A stretch of 14,017 nt of DNA from Akkermansiaceae bacterium (lineage in GTDB: Bacteria > Verrucomicrobiota > Verrucomicrobiia > Verrucomicrobiales > Akkermansiaceae): assembly GCA_023300205.1 (NCBI GenBank), contig JALZVD010000128.1:1-14017 (forward strand), given 5' to 3'. The notes below the pieces were generated by a model that worked only from the letters and a program-made list of their open reading frames with translations, was not told the origin of the DNA and searched no databases. Shown one piece after another: positions 1 through 6,960 of this stretch; the stretch's first letter is position 1; each line of letters starts with the position of its first letter. A program made the position numbers and the translations under genes.

Positions 1-1056
1 GAGTTAGATGACCTTCTTAAAAACTATTGTGGACGACCGACTCCGTTGTATCTGGCTGATCGATGGACTGAAAAATTAGGAGGGGCGAAGATTTATCTTA
101 AGAGAGAAGATTTGCTACATACCGGGGCTCATAAGATCAATAATGCGATTGGACAGATTTTGTTAGCGAAGCGTATTGGTAAGAAGCGTATTATTGCTGA
201 GACTGGTGCGGGGCAGCATGGTGTGGCGACTGCTACTGTTTGTGCGCGTTTTGGGATGGAGTGTGTAGTTTATATGGGTGCTGTGGACATTGAACGGCAA
301 GCTCCAAACGTGGCGAGAATGAAGCTCTTGGGAGCAAAAGTGGTTCCTGTAACTTCAGGTCAGGCGACTTTGAAAGATGCTGTGAATGAGGCGATGCGTG
401 ACTGGGTAGCTAGTGTGGATCATACGCATTATATTTTAGGCTCTGCATTAGGTTCTCATCCATTTCCAATGATGGTGAGGGATTTTCACAGAGTGATAGG
501 AGTAGAGGCTAGGGCGCAGATTTTAGAGAAGGAGGGAAGGCTTCCGGATCTCTGTGTGGCTTGTGTGGGTGGAGGGTCCAATGCGATTGGGTTATTTCAT
601 CCATTTATCGATGATGAGGATGTGAAGCTTGTGGGAGTGGAAGCGGGGGGGGATGGGATTATTCCTGAGCGTCACGCGGCTAGATTCCAGGGTGGAAAAT
701 TAGGTGTTCTTCAGGGGACTAAGACTTGGTTACTTGCGGATGATGATGGGCAAATAGAGCTTACTCATTCAGTGAGTGCTGGTTTAGACTATGCGGCAGT
801 GGGTCCTGAGCATGCTTATTTAAAGGAGGTAGGGCGAGCTGATTATAGCTATGCGACAGATGATGAGGCGCTGGCTGCTTTCCAGGAGTTGTCTTCTGTT
901 GAGGGGATTATTCCCGCGTTAGAGAGTTCTCATGCTTTGGCTTATGTGGCCAAAGTGGCTGGCGAGATGGCTAAAGATTCTATCATCATTGTTAATCTTT
1001 CAGGAAGAGGAGACAAGGATATGGCTCAGGCTTTGGAGCTTTTGGGTATAGAGTAG
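1..1056 (+). CDS. trpB: Tryptophan synthase beta chain (5'-truncated by window edge)
   Basis: TrpB condenses indole with L-serine to make L-tryptophan, using PLP, in the cytoplasmic alpha2-beta2 complex with TrpA. The frame is open from base 1 ([16 protein letters not shown]...). The TTG at 46 lies inside the conserved GRPTPLY segment and is not a start, so roughly 40-50 N-terminal residues lie outside the window. Landmarks, numbered from base 1: HTGAHKIN with the PLP lysine K45 (bases 133-135), AETGAGQHG with the catalytic glutamate E67, the cofactor-phosphate loop GGGSNAIG, and the C-terminal NLSGRGDKD. All core blocks are present without frameshift and the gene ends in TAG. It is the classical TrpB1 type. 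No trpA follows, because the next gene is convergent rsmB. Any trp operon partner must lie to the left. Confidence 0.97.
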   Translation, partial: ELDDLLKNYCGRPTPLYLADRWTEKLGGAKIYLKREDLLHTGAHKINNAIGQILLAKRIGKKRIIAETGAGQHGVATATVCARFGMECVVYMGAVDIERQAPNVARMKLLGAKVVPVTSGQATLKDAVNEAMRDWVASVDHTHYILGSALGSHPFPMMVRDFHRVIGVEARAQILEKEGRLPDLCVACVGGGSNAIGLFHPFIDDEDVKLVGVEAGGDGIIPERHAARFQGGKLGVLQGTKTWLLADDDGQIELTHSVSAGLDYAAVGPEHAYLKEVGRADYSYATDDEALAAFQELSSVEGIIPALESSHALAYVAKVAGEMAKDSIIIVNLSGRGDKDMAQALELLGIE

Positions 1057-1078
1057 AGCTGTTCTGTTCAGGAGCTCT
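1055..1078. other. Weak inverted repeat between convergent trpB and rsmB
   Basis: Arms AGAGCT (1055-1060) and AGCTCT (1073-1078) pair perfectly around a 12-base loop. The left arm overlaps the trpB stop codon. There is no T-run directly after the hairpin on either strand, so it is at best a poor terminator. The 53-bp gap shows no better candidate. Confidence 0.25.
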
Positions 1079-1109
1079 CTGGATAACAATTTTACCTAGT
1101 TTTAGTAGT

Positions 1110-2354
1110 CTAGGATATTTTGGTTAAAATTGCGGCGTAGGCTCCGTCTGTTTGGTGCTCGAAGGGGTAGATTTGTTGTTCTTTTGTGAGTTCGAATTCG
1201 GGGTGTTTTGTTAGGAATTGTTGGACTAGGTTGGTGTTTTCCTGGGCATCTATTGAGCAGGTGGAGTAGACGATTCTACCACCGATTTTTACGCAAGGGA
1301 GGGCATTTTCTAGAATGTTGATTTGGAGTTCCTTGAGTTGTTCGAAGGATTCCGGTGTGATTCTCCAGCGGGCATCGATACGTTTTCTTAGGACTCCTGT
1401 GTTTGAGCAGGGAACGTCTAGGAGTATACCGTCAAAGTAGTTCTGCCATTTTTGAGGGGTAGGTTCTAGCCAATCAAAGACTTCTGTTTCCGCTATTTTG
1501 ACGTTGAGGTTGTCTAGGTTTTCTAGCAGGCGAGGGATTCGTTTAGGGTTGGAGTCTGTGCAGATTAGTGTGCCGTTGTTAGACATGGAGGCGGCGATCT
1601 GGGTGGATTTTCCACCTGGTGCGGCGCAGGCGTCTAGGATAGTTTCGCCGGCTTTTGGGGCGAGGAGTTCAACTGCGTATTGGGTGGCAGGGTCTTGGAT
1701 ATAGATGTAGCCTTGGTCCATCCATTCATGTTTAGGAAGTTTGATTGAGGTGTAGAAATCTGGGTGCCCTTGGAGAGGTTCAACGTTTGGTGAATTACTG
1801 ACGATGTCGTGTGCTTCTGGGACGAGAGGGTTGATTCTAAATGTGATTTTAGATGGGGTTTGATTCCATTTGAGGAGTTCTACGACTTGCTCAGTTGTGA
1901 AGGACTTGGTCCAGTGTTCACAGATCCATTTGGGGTGGGAAAATTGTATTTGAAGGGGTAGGTTACTAATTTGTTCTAAGAGTTCCTCTTTTTCTCGAAG
2001 AGTGCGTCTGAGGACAGCGTTGACGAGACCGCGTAGGCCTTTGCGTGTGCTTTCTACGGTTTCATTTACTGCGGCATGATCTGCTATTCCCATGAAGAGG
2101 ATTTGGAAGATGCCGATGCGGAGGACGTTACGGAGCTCCATGTCTATCTTGCCTTCTCGGAGTTTTGATATGAAGTGATCTAGTAGGCTTTGATTACGAA
2201 TGACTCCAAGCACGAGTGCGTTGAGAAGATTTCTGTCTTCTTGAGATAGTTCTTCTTCACGCTGCCATCTGTTGACTAGGCTGTCAGCGTAGTCTTTACC
2301 TTCTTGCCAGTAATCGAGGATGTCCGCTGCATGGGTTCTTATATTGATAGCCAC
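1110..2354 (-). CDS. rsmB: 16S rRNA (cytosine-967-C5)-methyltransferase
   Basis: This SAM-dependent m5C methyltransferase of the RsmB/Sun family modifies 16S rRNA. It has 414 aa, close to the usual ~430. Residues 1-130 form a NusB-like helical RNA-binding domain (LNALVLGVIRN, HAAVNETVE, KGLRGLVNAVLRR). The catalytic domain follows from about 150 to the end. SAM motif I is DACAAPGGKS (241-250). Motif IV DVPCSNTG carries C316, the release cysteine by family analogy. Motif VI YSTCSI carries C366, the expected nucleophile. The protein ends in the typical DGAYAAIL strand. The start is GTG at 2352-2354, chosen because the NusB domain begins right there; no Shine-Dalgarno is visible. It begins 19 bp after the manC stop, so the two are probably cotranscribed although functionally unrelated. 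Confidence 0.96.
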   Translation of the reverse strand: MAINIRTHAADILDYWQEGKDYADSLVNRWQREEELSQEDRNLLNALVLGVIRNQSLLDHFISKLREGKIDMELRNVLRIGIFQILFMGIADHAAVNETVESTRKGLRGLVNAVLRRTLREKEELLEQISNLPLQIQFSHPKWICEHWTKSFTTEQVVELLKWNQTPSKITFRINPLVPEAHDIVSNSPNVEPLQGHPDFYTSIKLPKHEWMDQGYIYIQDPATQYAVELLAPKAGETILDACAAPGGKSTQIAASMSNNGTLICTDSNPKRIPRLLENLDNLNVKIAETEVFDWLEPTPQKWQNYFDGILLDVPCSNTGVLRKRIDARWRITPESFEQLKELQINILENALPCVKIGGRIVYSTCSIDAQENTNLVQQFLTKHPEFELTKEQQIYPFEHQTDGAYAAILTKIS

Positions 2355-2373
2355 TAGAGTATAGGTATTGAGT

Positions 2374-3447
2374 TTATTTTAGATCTGAAGGGAGTTCGTT
2401 GATGAGTTTTTTGATGTCATCAGCTTGGTGTCTATTTGCAACTAAGATAGCATCTTCTGTTTGCACGATGATGAGGTCATCGACTCCTAATAGGGCGACT
2501 TGGGTCTTTGCCGATTTGGTGAATATGATGTTATTCTGGCTGTCTATTTTTACTAGGGGTGAGTTGGCGGCGTTGTTTTCTGTTTCTTGGTTAAGGTATT
2601 TGGAAACTGAGATCCAAGATCCTACGTCATCCCAGTCGAATGTGGCTTCTATGTTTAGCACGCGGGTGGCATTTTCCATGAGAGCGTAGTCGATGGAAAT
2701 GGCGTCTAAATCTGGAAATTGAGCATCTACTGTGGATTGAACGTTATTTGATTTACGGATTTCTGAGATGAAGTTGGCGAGTTGTGGAGTGTGGCGAGTT
2801 AGCTCATTGATGACAGTGGGGACTGACCAGATAAACATTCCTGCATTCCATGCGAAGTTGCCTTGTCTTAGAAACTGTTCAGCTAGTTGAGGGTTTGGTT
2901 TTTCACGGAATTTCACGACTTCGTGTGGAGAGTGAGTGAGGTTAAGTCCTGAGATGGTGGCTTTTTTTCCACGTTCAATATAGCCAAATGATGGACACGC
3001 CCATGTGGGCTTGATGCCGATGGTGACGAGGGCGTCAGTATTTTGAGCGGTTGCGATGGCGTTTGTCATTACGGAATGAAATTCGGCGATATCTTGAATG
3101 AGTTGGTCAGCGGGGAGGACAACCATGGTGGCTTCTGGGTCACGCGCGGCGATGAGACCTGCGCCTAGTGCAACGGCTGGAGCTGTGTCTCGCTTGGCTG
3201 GCTCAGCAAAGATATTTTCAGCAGGTAGATCTGAAGCGACTTCTCTTACGGCCTCTTCTTGTAGTTTGTTTGTAAGGATGAGGATTTTTTCCTTAGGGAT
3301 GAGTCCGGCTAGTCTGTCGATGGTCTGATTGAGCAGGGTGGCTTCACCGAAGAGGTTAAGCAGCTGCTTGGGTCTAGCATCACGAGAGAGGGGCCAAAAG
3401 CGGGTTCCGCTTCCGCCAGCGAGGATGAGTGCATAAGTTTCTGCCAT
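2374..3447 (-). CDS. manC: Mannose-1-phosphate guanylyltransferase (GDP-mannose pyrophosphorylase)
   Basis: It makes GDP-mannose from mannose-1-phosphate and GTP, which feeds mannose- or fucose-containing surface glycans. At 357 aa it is the short monofunctional form, without the C-terminal phosphomannose-isomerase domain of ~480-aa AlgA/ManC enzymes. Visible motifs: the nucleotide-binding signature LAGGSGTRFWPLSR (9-22) followed by PKQLL; AEPAKRDTAPA (81-91); LPADQLI (111-117); FREKPN (180-185); WNAGMFIW (200-207); IDYALMENA (252-260); and FDWDDVGSW (270-278). All are hallmarks of this nucleotidyltransferase family. ATG start at 3445-3447, with no Shine-Dalgarno upstream. It is the first gene of the minus-strand pair manC-rsmB, divergent from the membrane-protein gene at 3540. 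The symbol could equally be given as algA/cpsB-like. Confidence 0.95.
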   Translation of the reverse strand: MAETYALILAGGSGTRFWPLSRDARPKQLLNLFGEATLLNQTIDRLAGLIPKEKILILTNKLQEEAVREVASDLPAENIFAEPAKRDTAPAVALGAGLIAARDPEATMVVLPADQLIQDIAEFHSVMTNAIATAQNTDALVTIGIKPTWACPSFGYIERGKKATISGLNLTHSPHEVVKFREKPNPQLAEQFLRQGNFAWNAGMFIWSVPTVINELTRHTPQLANFISEIRKSNNVQSTVDAQFPDLDAISIDYALMENATRVLNIEATFDWDDVGSWISVSKYLNQETENNAANSPLVKIDSQNNIIFTKSAKTQVALLGVDDLIIVQTEDAILVANRHQADDIKKLINELPSDLK

Positions 3448-3509
3448 GGCGAGACGATGACATGAATGCGATGAAGGAAAAGTAATAAAAGGGAAAGAAT
3501 TTGGTTTTT

Positions 3510-3525
3510 TTATTTTCTAAAATAA
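3510..3525. promoter_or_regulatory. AT-rich inverted repeat in the divergent manC / membrane-protein intergenic region
   Basis: TTATTTT (3510-3516), CT, AAAATAA (3519-3525) is a perfect 7-bp inverted repeat with a 2-base centre. It lies in the only stretch that can carry promoters for both divergent genes (3448-3539). It could be a -10-like AT patch or a dimeric regulator site. I see no convincing -35/-10 pair around it, and an AT palindrome can arise by chance. Confidence 0.25.
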
Positions 3526-3539
3526 GTTTTAATCCTGTT

Positions 3540-3872
3540 ATGGAATACGGACAACCTGAAGTTAGAAAAAACTGGAAAGAAATCTCTTCAGCTGCAGCTC
3601 CTTGTGTATTAGGCGTAGCAGCAGGAATCATGCTGGGTGATATGATGCACCGTGGAGCTAGAAGGCCTATCGCATTCTCTCTGGCTTGTCTTGGGATGCT
3701 TGCCGTGACGCCTACTGTGGTAGGAGCAGTTAAGAATAAGGTGGCGGGACCAACTACCGCTAGGGGTAGCCGGAGAACATTAGATGGGATTAGAAATGCA
3801 GGAATGCTTGATGAAAAGACGGCAACTAGCTATCTCGGTGAGGATGTAGGAGATGGGATGTATATAGGCTAG
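3540..3872 (+). CDS. Small predicted membrane protein, function unknown
   Basis: I do not recognise the family. The ATG at 3540 gives 110 aa (MEYGQPEVRKNW...). The frame is open upstream to a TTG at 3501, but those 13 extra residues are encoded by the AT-rich leader and are unlikely to be translated. A polar, charged N-terminus of ~16 residues is followed by two probable membrane helices (about residues 17-37, AAPCVLGVAAGIMLGDMM, and 43-63, PIAFSLACLGMLAVTPTVVG). They are separated by a short basic HRGARR loop. The C-terminal ~45 residues are polar with several Arg/Lys, then Asp/Glu. The helix pair recalls small glycine-zipper or YtxH-like envelope proteins, but no signature proves it. A strong terminator follows 38 bp after the stop, so it is probably a monocistronic unit. 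Coding is supported by the intact frame and codon style. Confidence 0.7.
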   Translation: MEYGQPEVRKNWKEISSAAAPCVLGVAAGIMLGDMMHRGARRPIAFSLACLGMLAVTPTVVGAVKNKVAGPTTARGSRRTLDGIRNAGMLDEKTATSYLGEDVGDGMYIG

Positions 3873-3910
3873 TTCTTTGCTAGATTTAGATTTTATTTGA
3901 TCTTAGTTAT

Positions 3911-3942
3911 AGCCGTTATGTTTTTACATGGCGGCTTTTTTT
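3911..3942 (+). terminator. Intrinsic terminator abutting the next start codon
   Basis: A 10-bp stem (3911-3920 AGCCGTTATG with 3927-3936 CATGGCGGCT, including two G-T wobbles) closes a TTTTTA loop. A run of seven T (3936-3942) follows. This is a textbook rho-independent terminator for the gene ending at 3872. Its T-tract ends exactly where the ATG of the downstream reductase begins (3943). Confidence 0.85.
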
Positions 3943-4833
3943 ATGAAAAAGATAGTGATTACAGGAGCTAAGGGGTTATTAGGTGAGGCGTGTTGCCGGC
4001 TTTTTAGTAATGACTATGAGGTGTTTGCTCTGACGAGAGCTGATATAGATCTTGCCGATATTGACCAGTTACCGGGTCTTTTGAGGGGGATGGAATTTGA
4101 TTACCTTGTTAATACGGCGGCGATGTCTGGTTTAGAGCATTGTCTTGATGAGCCTGAGTTAGCCAAGAAGGTGAATAGGGATGCACCAAGGGTGATGGCT
4201 GAGATTTGTCATGAGCGAGGAGCGAAGATGTTACAGGTTAGTACTGATTATGTGCTAGATGGTCGTGAAGATGTGGTTCATGAGGAGAGTTCAGAGACGA
4301 GGGGGAGTTGCGTGTATTCTGCGACTAAGCTTGCTGCTGAGAAACTGGTGTTGGAGGCGTGTGAGAATAGTGTGATAGGGAGGGTGAGTTGGCTATTTGG
4401 GCGTGGCCGAGCTACTTTTGTGGATCAGGTGATGAATACGGCTCTTGCGGGTGAGCGAGGGAGTTATATTTCTGATAAATATTCAGTGCCTAATTTTAGT
4501 GATTTTCTGGTTCCTGTGATGGGTAGGGTTTTAGAGTCGAATATTCAGGGGATCGTTCATTTAACCAATAACTCTGAGGCTGAGAGTTGGTATAGCTATG
4601 CTGAGAAAATCATCGGAATTGCAATAAATTTAGGTATGTTGAATGATAATTTCGATATAATCGATAAAAATAAGCTTGATGAGATCAGTTTTTTTAGAGA
4701 AGAGCGGCCCAGATATACAGCGATGCGACCTAAGCGTTTATCAGAGGAGTTAAATGTGGAGGTAGGTAATTGGGAGGAAGGTGTGCGATGCTATTTGAAG
4801 CAAAAGTCTGAAAACTCTTTGACCAACAAGTGA
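3943..4833 (+). CDS. NAD(P)-dependent sugar-nucleotide reductase, RmlD (dTDP-4-dehydrorhamnose reductase) family
   Basis: It belongs to the extended short-chain dehydrogenases of RmlD type, which reduce 4-keto-deoxysugar nucleotides, for example in dTDP-L-rhamnose synthesis. It has 296 aa, the usual family length. Visible are the Rossmann motif TGAKGLLG (7-14), the strand end LVNTAA (55-60), the catalytic-site segment VSTDYVLDG (99-107) and YSATK with Y125 and K129. RVSWLFGRG (147-155) follows. The start at 3943 (MKKIVITGAKG) puts the Rossmann strand at residue 3, as in homologues. An in-frame ATG at 3928 lies within the right arm of the upstream terminator and would add only MAAFF. No rmlA, B or C genes are nearby, so the exact substrate is open. 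The neighbouring divergent manC hints at glycan synthesis. MAT2B-like relatives cannot be excluded. Confidence 0.85.
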   Translation: MKKIVITGAKGLLGEACCRLFSNDYEVFALTRADIDLADIDQLPGLLRGMEFDYLVNTAAMSGLEHCLDEPELAKKVNRDAPRVMAEICHERGAKMLQVSTDYVLDGREDVVHEESSETRGSCVYSATKLAAEKLVLEACENSVIGRVSWLFGRGRATFVDQVMNTALAGERGSYISDKYSVPNFSDFLVPVMGRVLESNIQGIVHLTNNSEAESWYSYAEKIIGIAINLGMLNDNFDIIDKNKLDEISFFREERPRYTAMRPKRLSEELNVEVGNWEEGVRCYLKQKSENSLTNK

Positions 4834-4854
4834 TATTGGAGCATAAGTCTCCTG

Positions 4855-5667
4855 ATGAAAATTTTAAGAAATCTTCCTATAATTGCACTTCCCCTCGTTG
4901 GGGCATCATCTGTTCTTTTCACAAGTTGTGGGGCGATAGATGGGGCTCTTAATAAGCTTAATCAGCCTATTAGCGATACAGGATTTAATCCCCTCGATAA
5001 ACCAGGTAAGAAGTCAAGTCGCTCTGCAGTAAGTGGAGCTAGTCCATCAAGGTCTTTGGTGGATTCTAATGACCACGGCTTTAAAAATGGCGATATTGTA
5101 GAGGTTGTGATCCCTAATACGGCATTATTTGCTAAGGTTCCTAAAGCTGGAGACCGCTTCAAGAAGATCCTTAATGTGGGTGATTCACTCCGAGTTATTG
5201 GTGGTGAAAAGGATTTTATCAAAGTAGTGACTGAAGGTGGAGTTACAGGATTTGTTTCTAGTGTGATGGTTGTGTCCCAAGGTTTCCTTACGAATACAGG
5301 TCCTATTGAGCCTACTGTGACTGAGGTGAAGGCAAATGAGACTCCTATCGTTCCTGATGTGGCACCAGATCCTGTTGTCAAAGGTATAGGCTCAGCAGAT
5401 CCTGCACCTGTAGTTGCACCTGCGCCTGTTCCTAGTATTAGTGCGCCTGTTCCTGTTCCTGTAGATCCAGACCCAGGTTTGATTATTCCTGATGTCCCAG
5501 CTCCTGAGCCAGTGCCAGTGCCAGTGGTTCCGAGTTTGCCAGATGTTCCATCTATACCGGATCCTGAGCCTTTAGTGCCAGGATTACCAGGTCTTATAGA
5601 TTTACCAACACCTGGTGTTTTAGATATTCCGGCTCCAGAGCCGTCTAATCCTGGACTTCCTGAGTAG
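4855..5667 (+). CDS. Lipoprotein with SH3-like domain and Pro/Val-rich tail
   Basis: This is a probable envelope lipoprotein of 270 aa. A lysine/arginine n-region, a hydrophobic h-region (about 7-21) and the lipobox-like LFTSC place the acylated cysteine at C25. Threonine and serine at -2/-1 are acceptable but not ideal. Residues 78-141 (NGDIVEVVIPNTALF... to GFVSSVMVV) resemble a bacterial SH3 domain, a fold that often binds peptidoglycan. Residues 163-270 are low complexity, dominated by proline, valine, aspartate and alanine with APEP, PVPV and PSxPD repeats. They look like an extended spacer, perhaps spanning the periplasm or the cell wall. It begins 21 bp after the reductase stop and is probably cotranscribed with it. 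A strong terminator follows. A GGAG lies too far upstream (about 14 bases from the ATG) for a standard ribosome site. The specific role is unknown. Confidence 0.8.
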   Translation: MKILRNLPIIALPLVGASSVLFTSCGAIDGALNKLNQPISDTGFNPLDKPGKKSSRSAVSGASPSRSLVDSNDHGFKNGDIVEVVIPNTALFAKVPKAGDRFKKILNVGDSLRVIGGEKDFIKVVTEGGVTGFVSSVMVVSQGFLTNTGPIEPTVTEVKANETPIVPDVAPDPVVKGIGSADPAPVVAPAPVPSISAPVPVPVDPDPGLIIPDVPAPEPVPVPVVPSLPDVPSIPDPEPLVPGLPGLIDLPTPGVLDIPAPEPSNPGLPE

Positions 5668-5704
5668 TATCATTACTCTTTATTGTCTTTAACGTATTTT
5701 AGAG

Positions 5705-5743
5705 CCTTAGCATTTCACTTTTGTGGTTTGCTAAGGTTTTTTT
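5705..5743 (+). terminator. Intrinsic terminator after the lipoprotein gene
   Basis: CCTTAGCA (5705-5712) pairs perfectly with TGCTAAGG (5729-5736). An inner CAC/GTG can extend the helix. Seven T follow (5737-5743). It ends the reductase-lipoprotein unit. On the minus strand the same hairpin is followed by CTCTAAAAT rather than a T-run, so it would serve convergent radC only weakly. Nothing else is visible in the 102-bp gap 5668-5769. Confidence 0.88.
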
Positions 5744-5769
5744 CTTGTCTGATTCTCACTAGAGGAGCG

Positions 5770-6462
5770 TTAAAAGAGGTTTCCAGATTCCCTGTATGAG
5801 TAGTAGGGGTCTTTGCCATCGATGGATTGACCAATGATGATATGGTCTATGAATCTGACTTGCATGAGTTCAGCAGCAGTTAAGATGCGCTGAGTCATCT
5901 GATCATCTGCTCGGCTGGGGCTGGAGTCTCCTGATGGATGGTTGTGAACGAGAACAAATCCGTATGCTTGGCTGGTGATGACTGGACGGAGAACATCTCT
6001 AGGGTGGCAGGTGGTTTGGTTTACGGTTCCTTGAGAGATGGAAAGGGTGCGGATGTGGCAGAGTCTGGTGTCTGCGAGCATGACGTGCAGGCTTTCTGTG
6101 GTCTGGTTCCTGAGTATTGGAACCATGGCGTTGTAGATATTTAGGGGAGAGTTGATGGGGGTGGATATGACTGATTCACGAGCAATACGGGCGGCGATCT
6201 CAAATGAAGCACAGAGCTGTGCGGCTTTCGCTAGGCCGAGTCCGTATTCTTTCGCAAGATCGGATAAGTCTAGTCTGCTGATTTGGCTAAGACTCCCGTA
6301 TGTGTCTAGTAGTCTTTTACCTATCTCAATGGCGCTTTGGCCTTTGACTCCTACGCGAAGGAAAATGGCGAGGAGTTCTGAGTCACTTAATGATCCCGCT
6401 CCAAATCTAGCGAGCTTTTCTCTAGGCCGCTGATCTTGGGGGAGGTCATTGATGTTACTCAT
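5770..6462 (-). CDS. radC: RadC family protein (JAB/MPN metalloprotease-like domain)
   Basis: This is the RadC/UPF0758 family. The name comes from an old DNA-repair assignment, and the true biochemical role is still unsettled. At 230 aa it has the usual length. An N-terminal helix-hairpin-helix region (about 1-95: RPREKLARFGAGSLSDSELLA, GLGLAKAAQL) precedes the JAB/MPN domain (about 105-230). The JAMM-type zinc motif HNHPSGDSSPSRAD (173-186) supplies H173, H175 and D186. The family terminus DHIIIG...YYSYRE is present. The start ATG (6460-6462) overlaps the ispF stop as ATGA, which indicates translational coupling. It is the last gene of the minus-strand FKBP-ispF-radC set. Confidence 0.95.
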   Translation of the reverse strand: MSNINDLPQDQRPREKLARFGAGSLSDSELLAIFLRVGVKGQSAIEIGKRLLDTYGSLSQISRLDLSDLAKEYGLGLAKAAQLCASFEIAARIARESVISTPINSPLNIYNAMVPILRNQTTESLHVMLADTRLCHIRTLSISQGTVNQTTCHPRDVLRPVITSQAYGFVLVHNHPSGDSSPSRADDQMTQRILTAAELMQVRFIDHIIIGQSIDGKDPYYSYRESGNLF

Positions 6463-6938
6463 GTGATCACTAGGCAGGTGGTGGCCATAGCTGCAATACC
6501 TTCTTTCCTTCCTACGAATCCCATGGTTTCATTTGTAGTGGCTTTGACTCCTACTTGCTGGGGGGTGATGCCTAGAGCTAGTGAAATGTTTGCTTTCATT
6601 TCGGCTAGGTGTGGCATGATTTTTGGTTGCTCTGCTACGAGTGCTGAGTCAACGTTTTGGATTTGGGCATTGTGCTCATCTGCTAGTGATCGACATTTTT
6701 TTAGGATGTCTAGTGAGCAGATGCCTTCTATGCTCATGTCATCTGGAGGGAAGTAGAATCCGATGTCTGGAAGTCCCAGAGCACCAAGGATGGCATCTGC
6801 GATGGCATGGCATAGAACGTCTGCATCTGAGTGGCCAAGAAGGCCTAGCTCTGATGGGATGTCGACTCCACCTAGGATACATTTTCTGTTTGGTGCAAAC
6901 TGGTGAACATCATAGCCTATGCCTGTGCGTATTTTCAT
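6459..6938 (-). CDS. ispF: 2-C-methyl-D-erythritol 2,4-cyclodiphosphate synthase
   Basis: IspF cyclises CDP-ME 2-phosphate to MEcPP with release of CMP, a step of the MEP isoprenoid pathway. The enzyme is a cytoplasmic trimer. With the ATG at 6936-6938 the protein has 159 aa, the normal IspF length, and begins MKIRTGIGYDVHQF as homologues do. The zinc ligands are D10, H12 and H44 (within LCHAIADA). LGHSDAD (34-40) and the C-terminal signature KATTNETMGFVGRKEG (132-147) are intact. The frame stays open upstream to an ATG at 7034. Using it would add 32 residues that overlap the end of the FKBP gene and have no counterpart in the family, so I rejected it. It starts 22 bp after the FKBP stop. It shares its stop with the radC start. 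No ispD is adjacent. Confidence 0.96.
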   Translation of the reverse strand: MKIRTGIGYDVHQFAPNRKCILGGVDIPSELGLLGHSDADVLCHAIADAILGALGLPDIGFYFPPDDMSIEGICSLDILKKCRSLADEHNAQIQNVDSALVAEQPKIMPHLAEMKANISLALGITPQQVGVKATTNETMGFVGRKEGIAAMATTCLVIT

Positions 6939-6960
6939 GATGGTGTAGCGCTGAGGCTCA

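Noticed and set aside
3501..3539. TTG start for the small membrane protein
   Set aside because: The extra 13 residues come from the AT-rich leader that must hold the promoters. ATG 3540 gives a cleaner protein start.
3380..3631. 83-aa open frame on - across the manC start and the divergent gap
   Set aside because: It overlaps both manC and the opposite gene and shows no domain. It is a chance frame.
3928..3942. ATG at 3928 as the start of the RmlD-type reductase
   Set aside because: It lies inside the right arm of the terminator and adds only MAAFF. ATG 3943 gives the usual MKKIVITGA start.
4836..4854. GGAG/CTCC mini-hairpin before the lipoprotein ATG as a translation switch
   Set aside because: It has only four base pairs around a seven-base loop, and the GGAG is too far from the ATG. 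This is easily chance.
4962..5381. 139-aa open frame on - opposite the lipoprotein gene
   Set aside because: It is the mirror of the lipoprotein coding frame with no motif or start signal.
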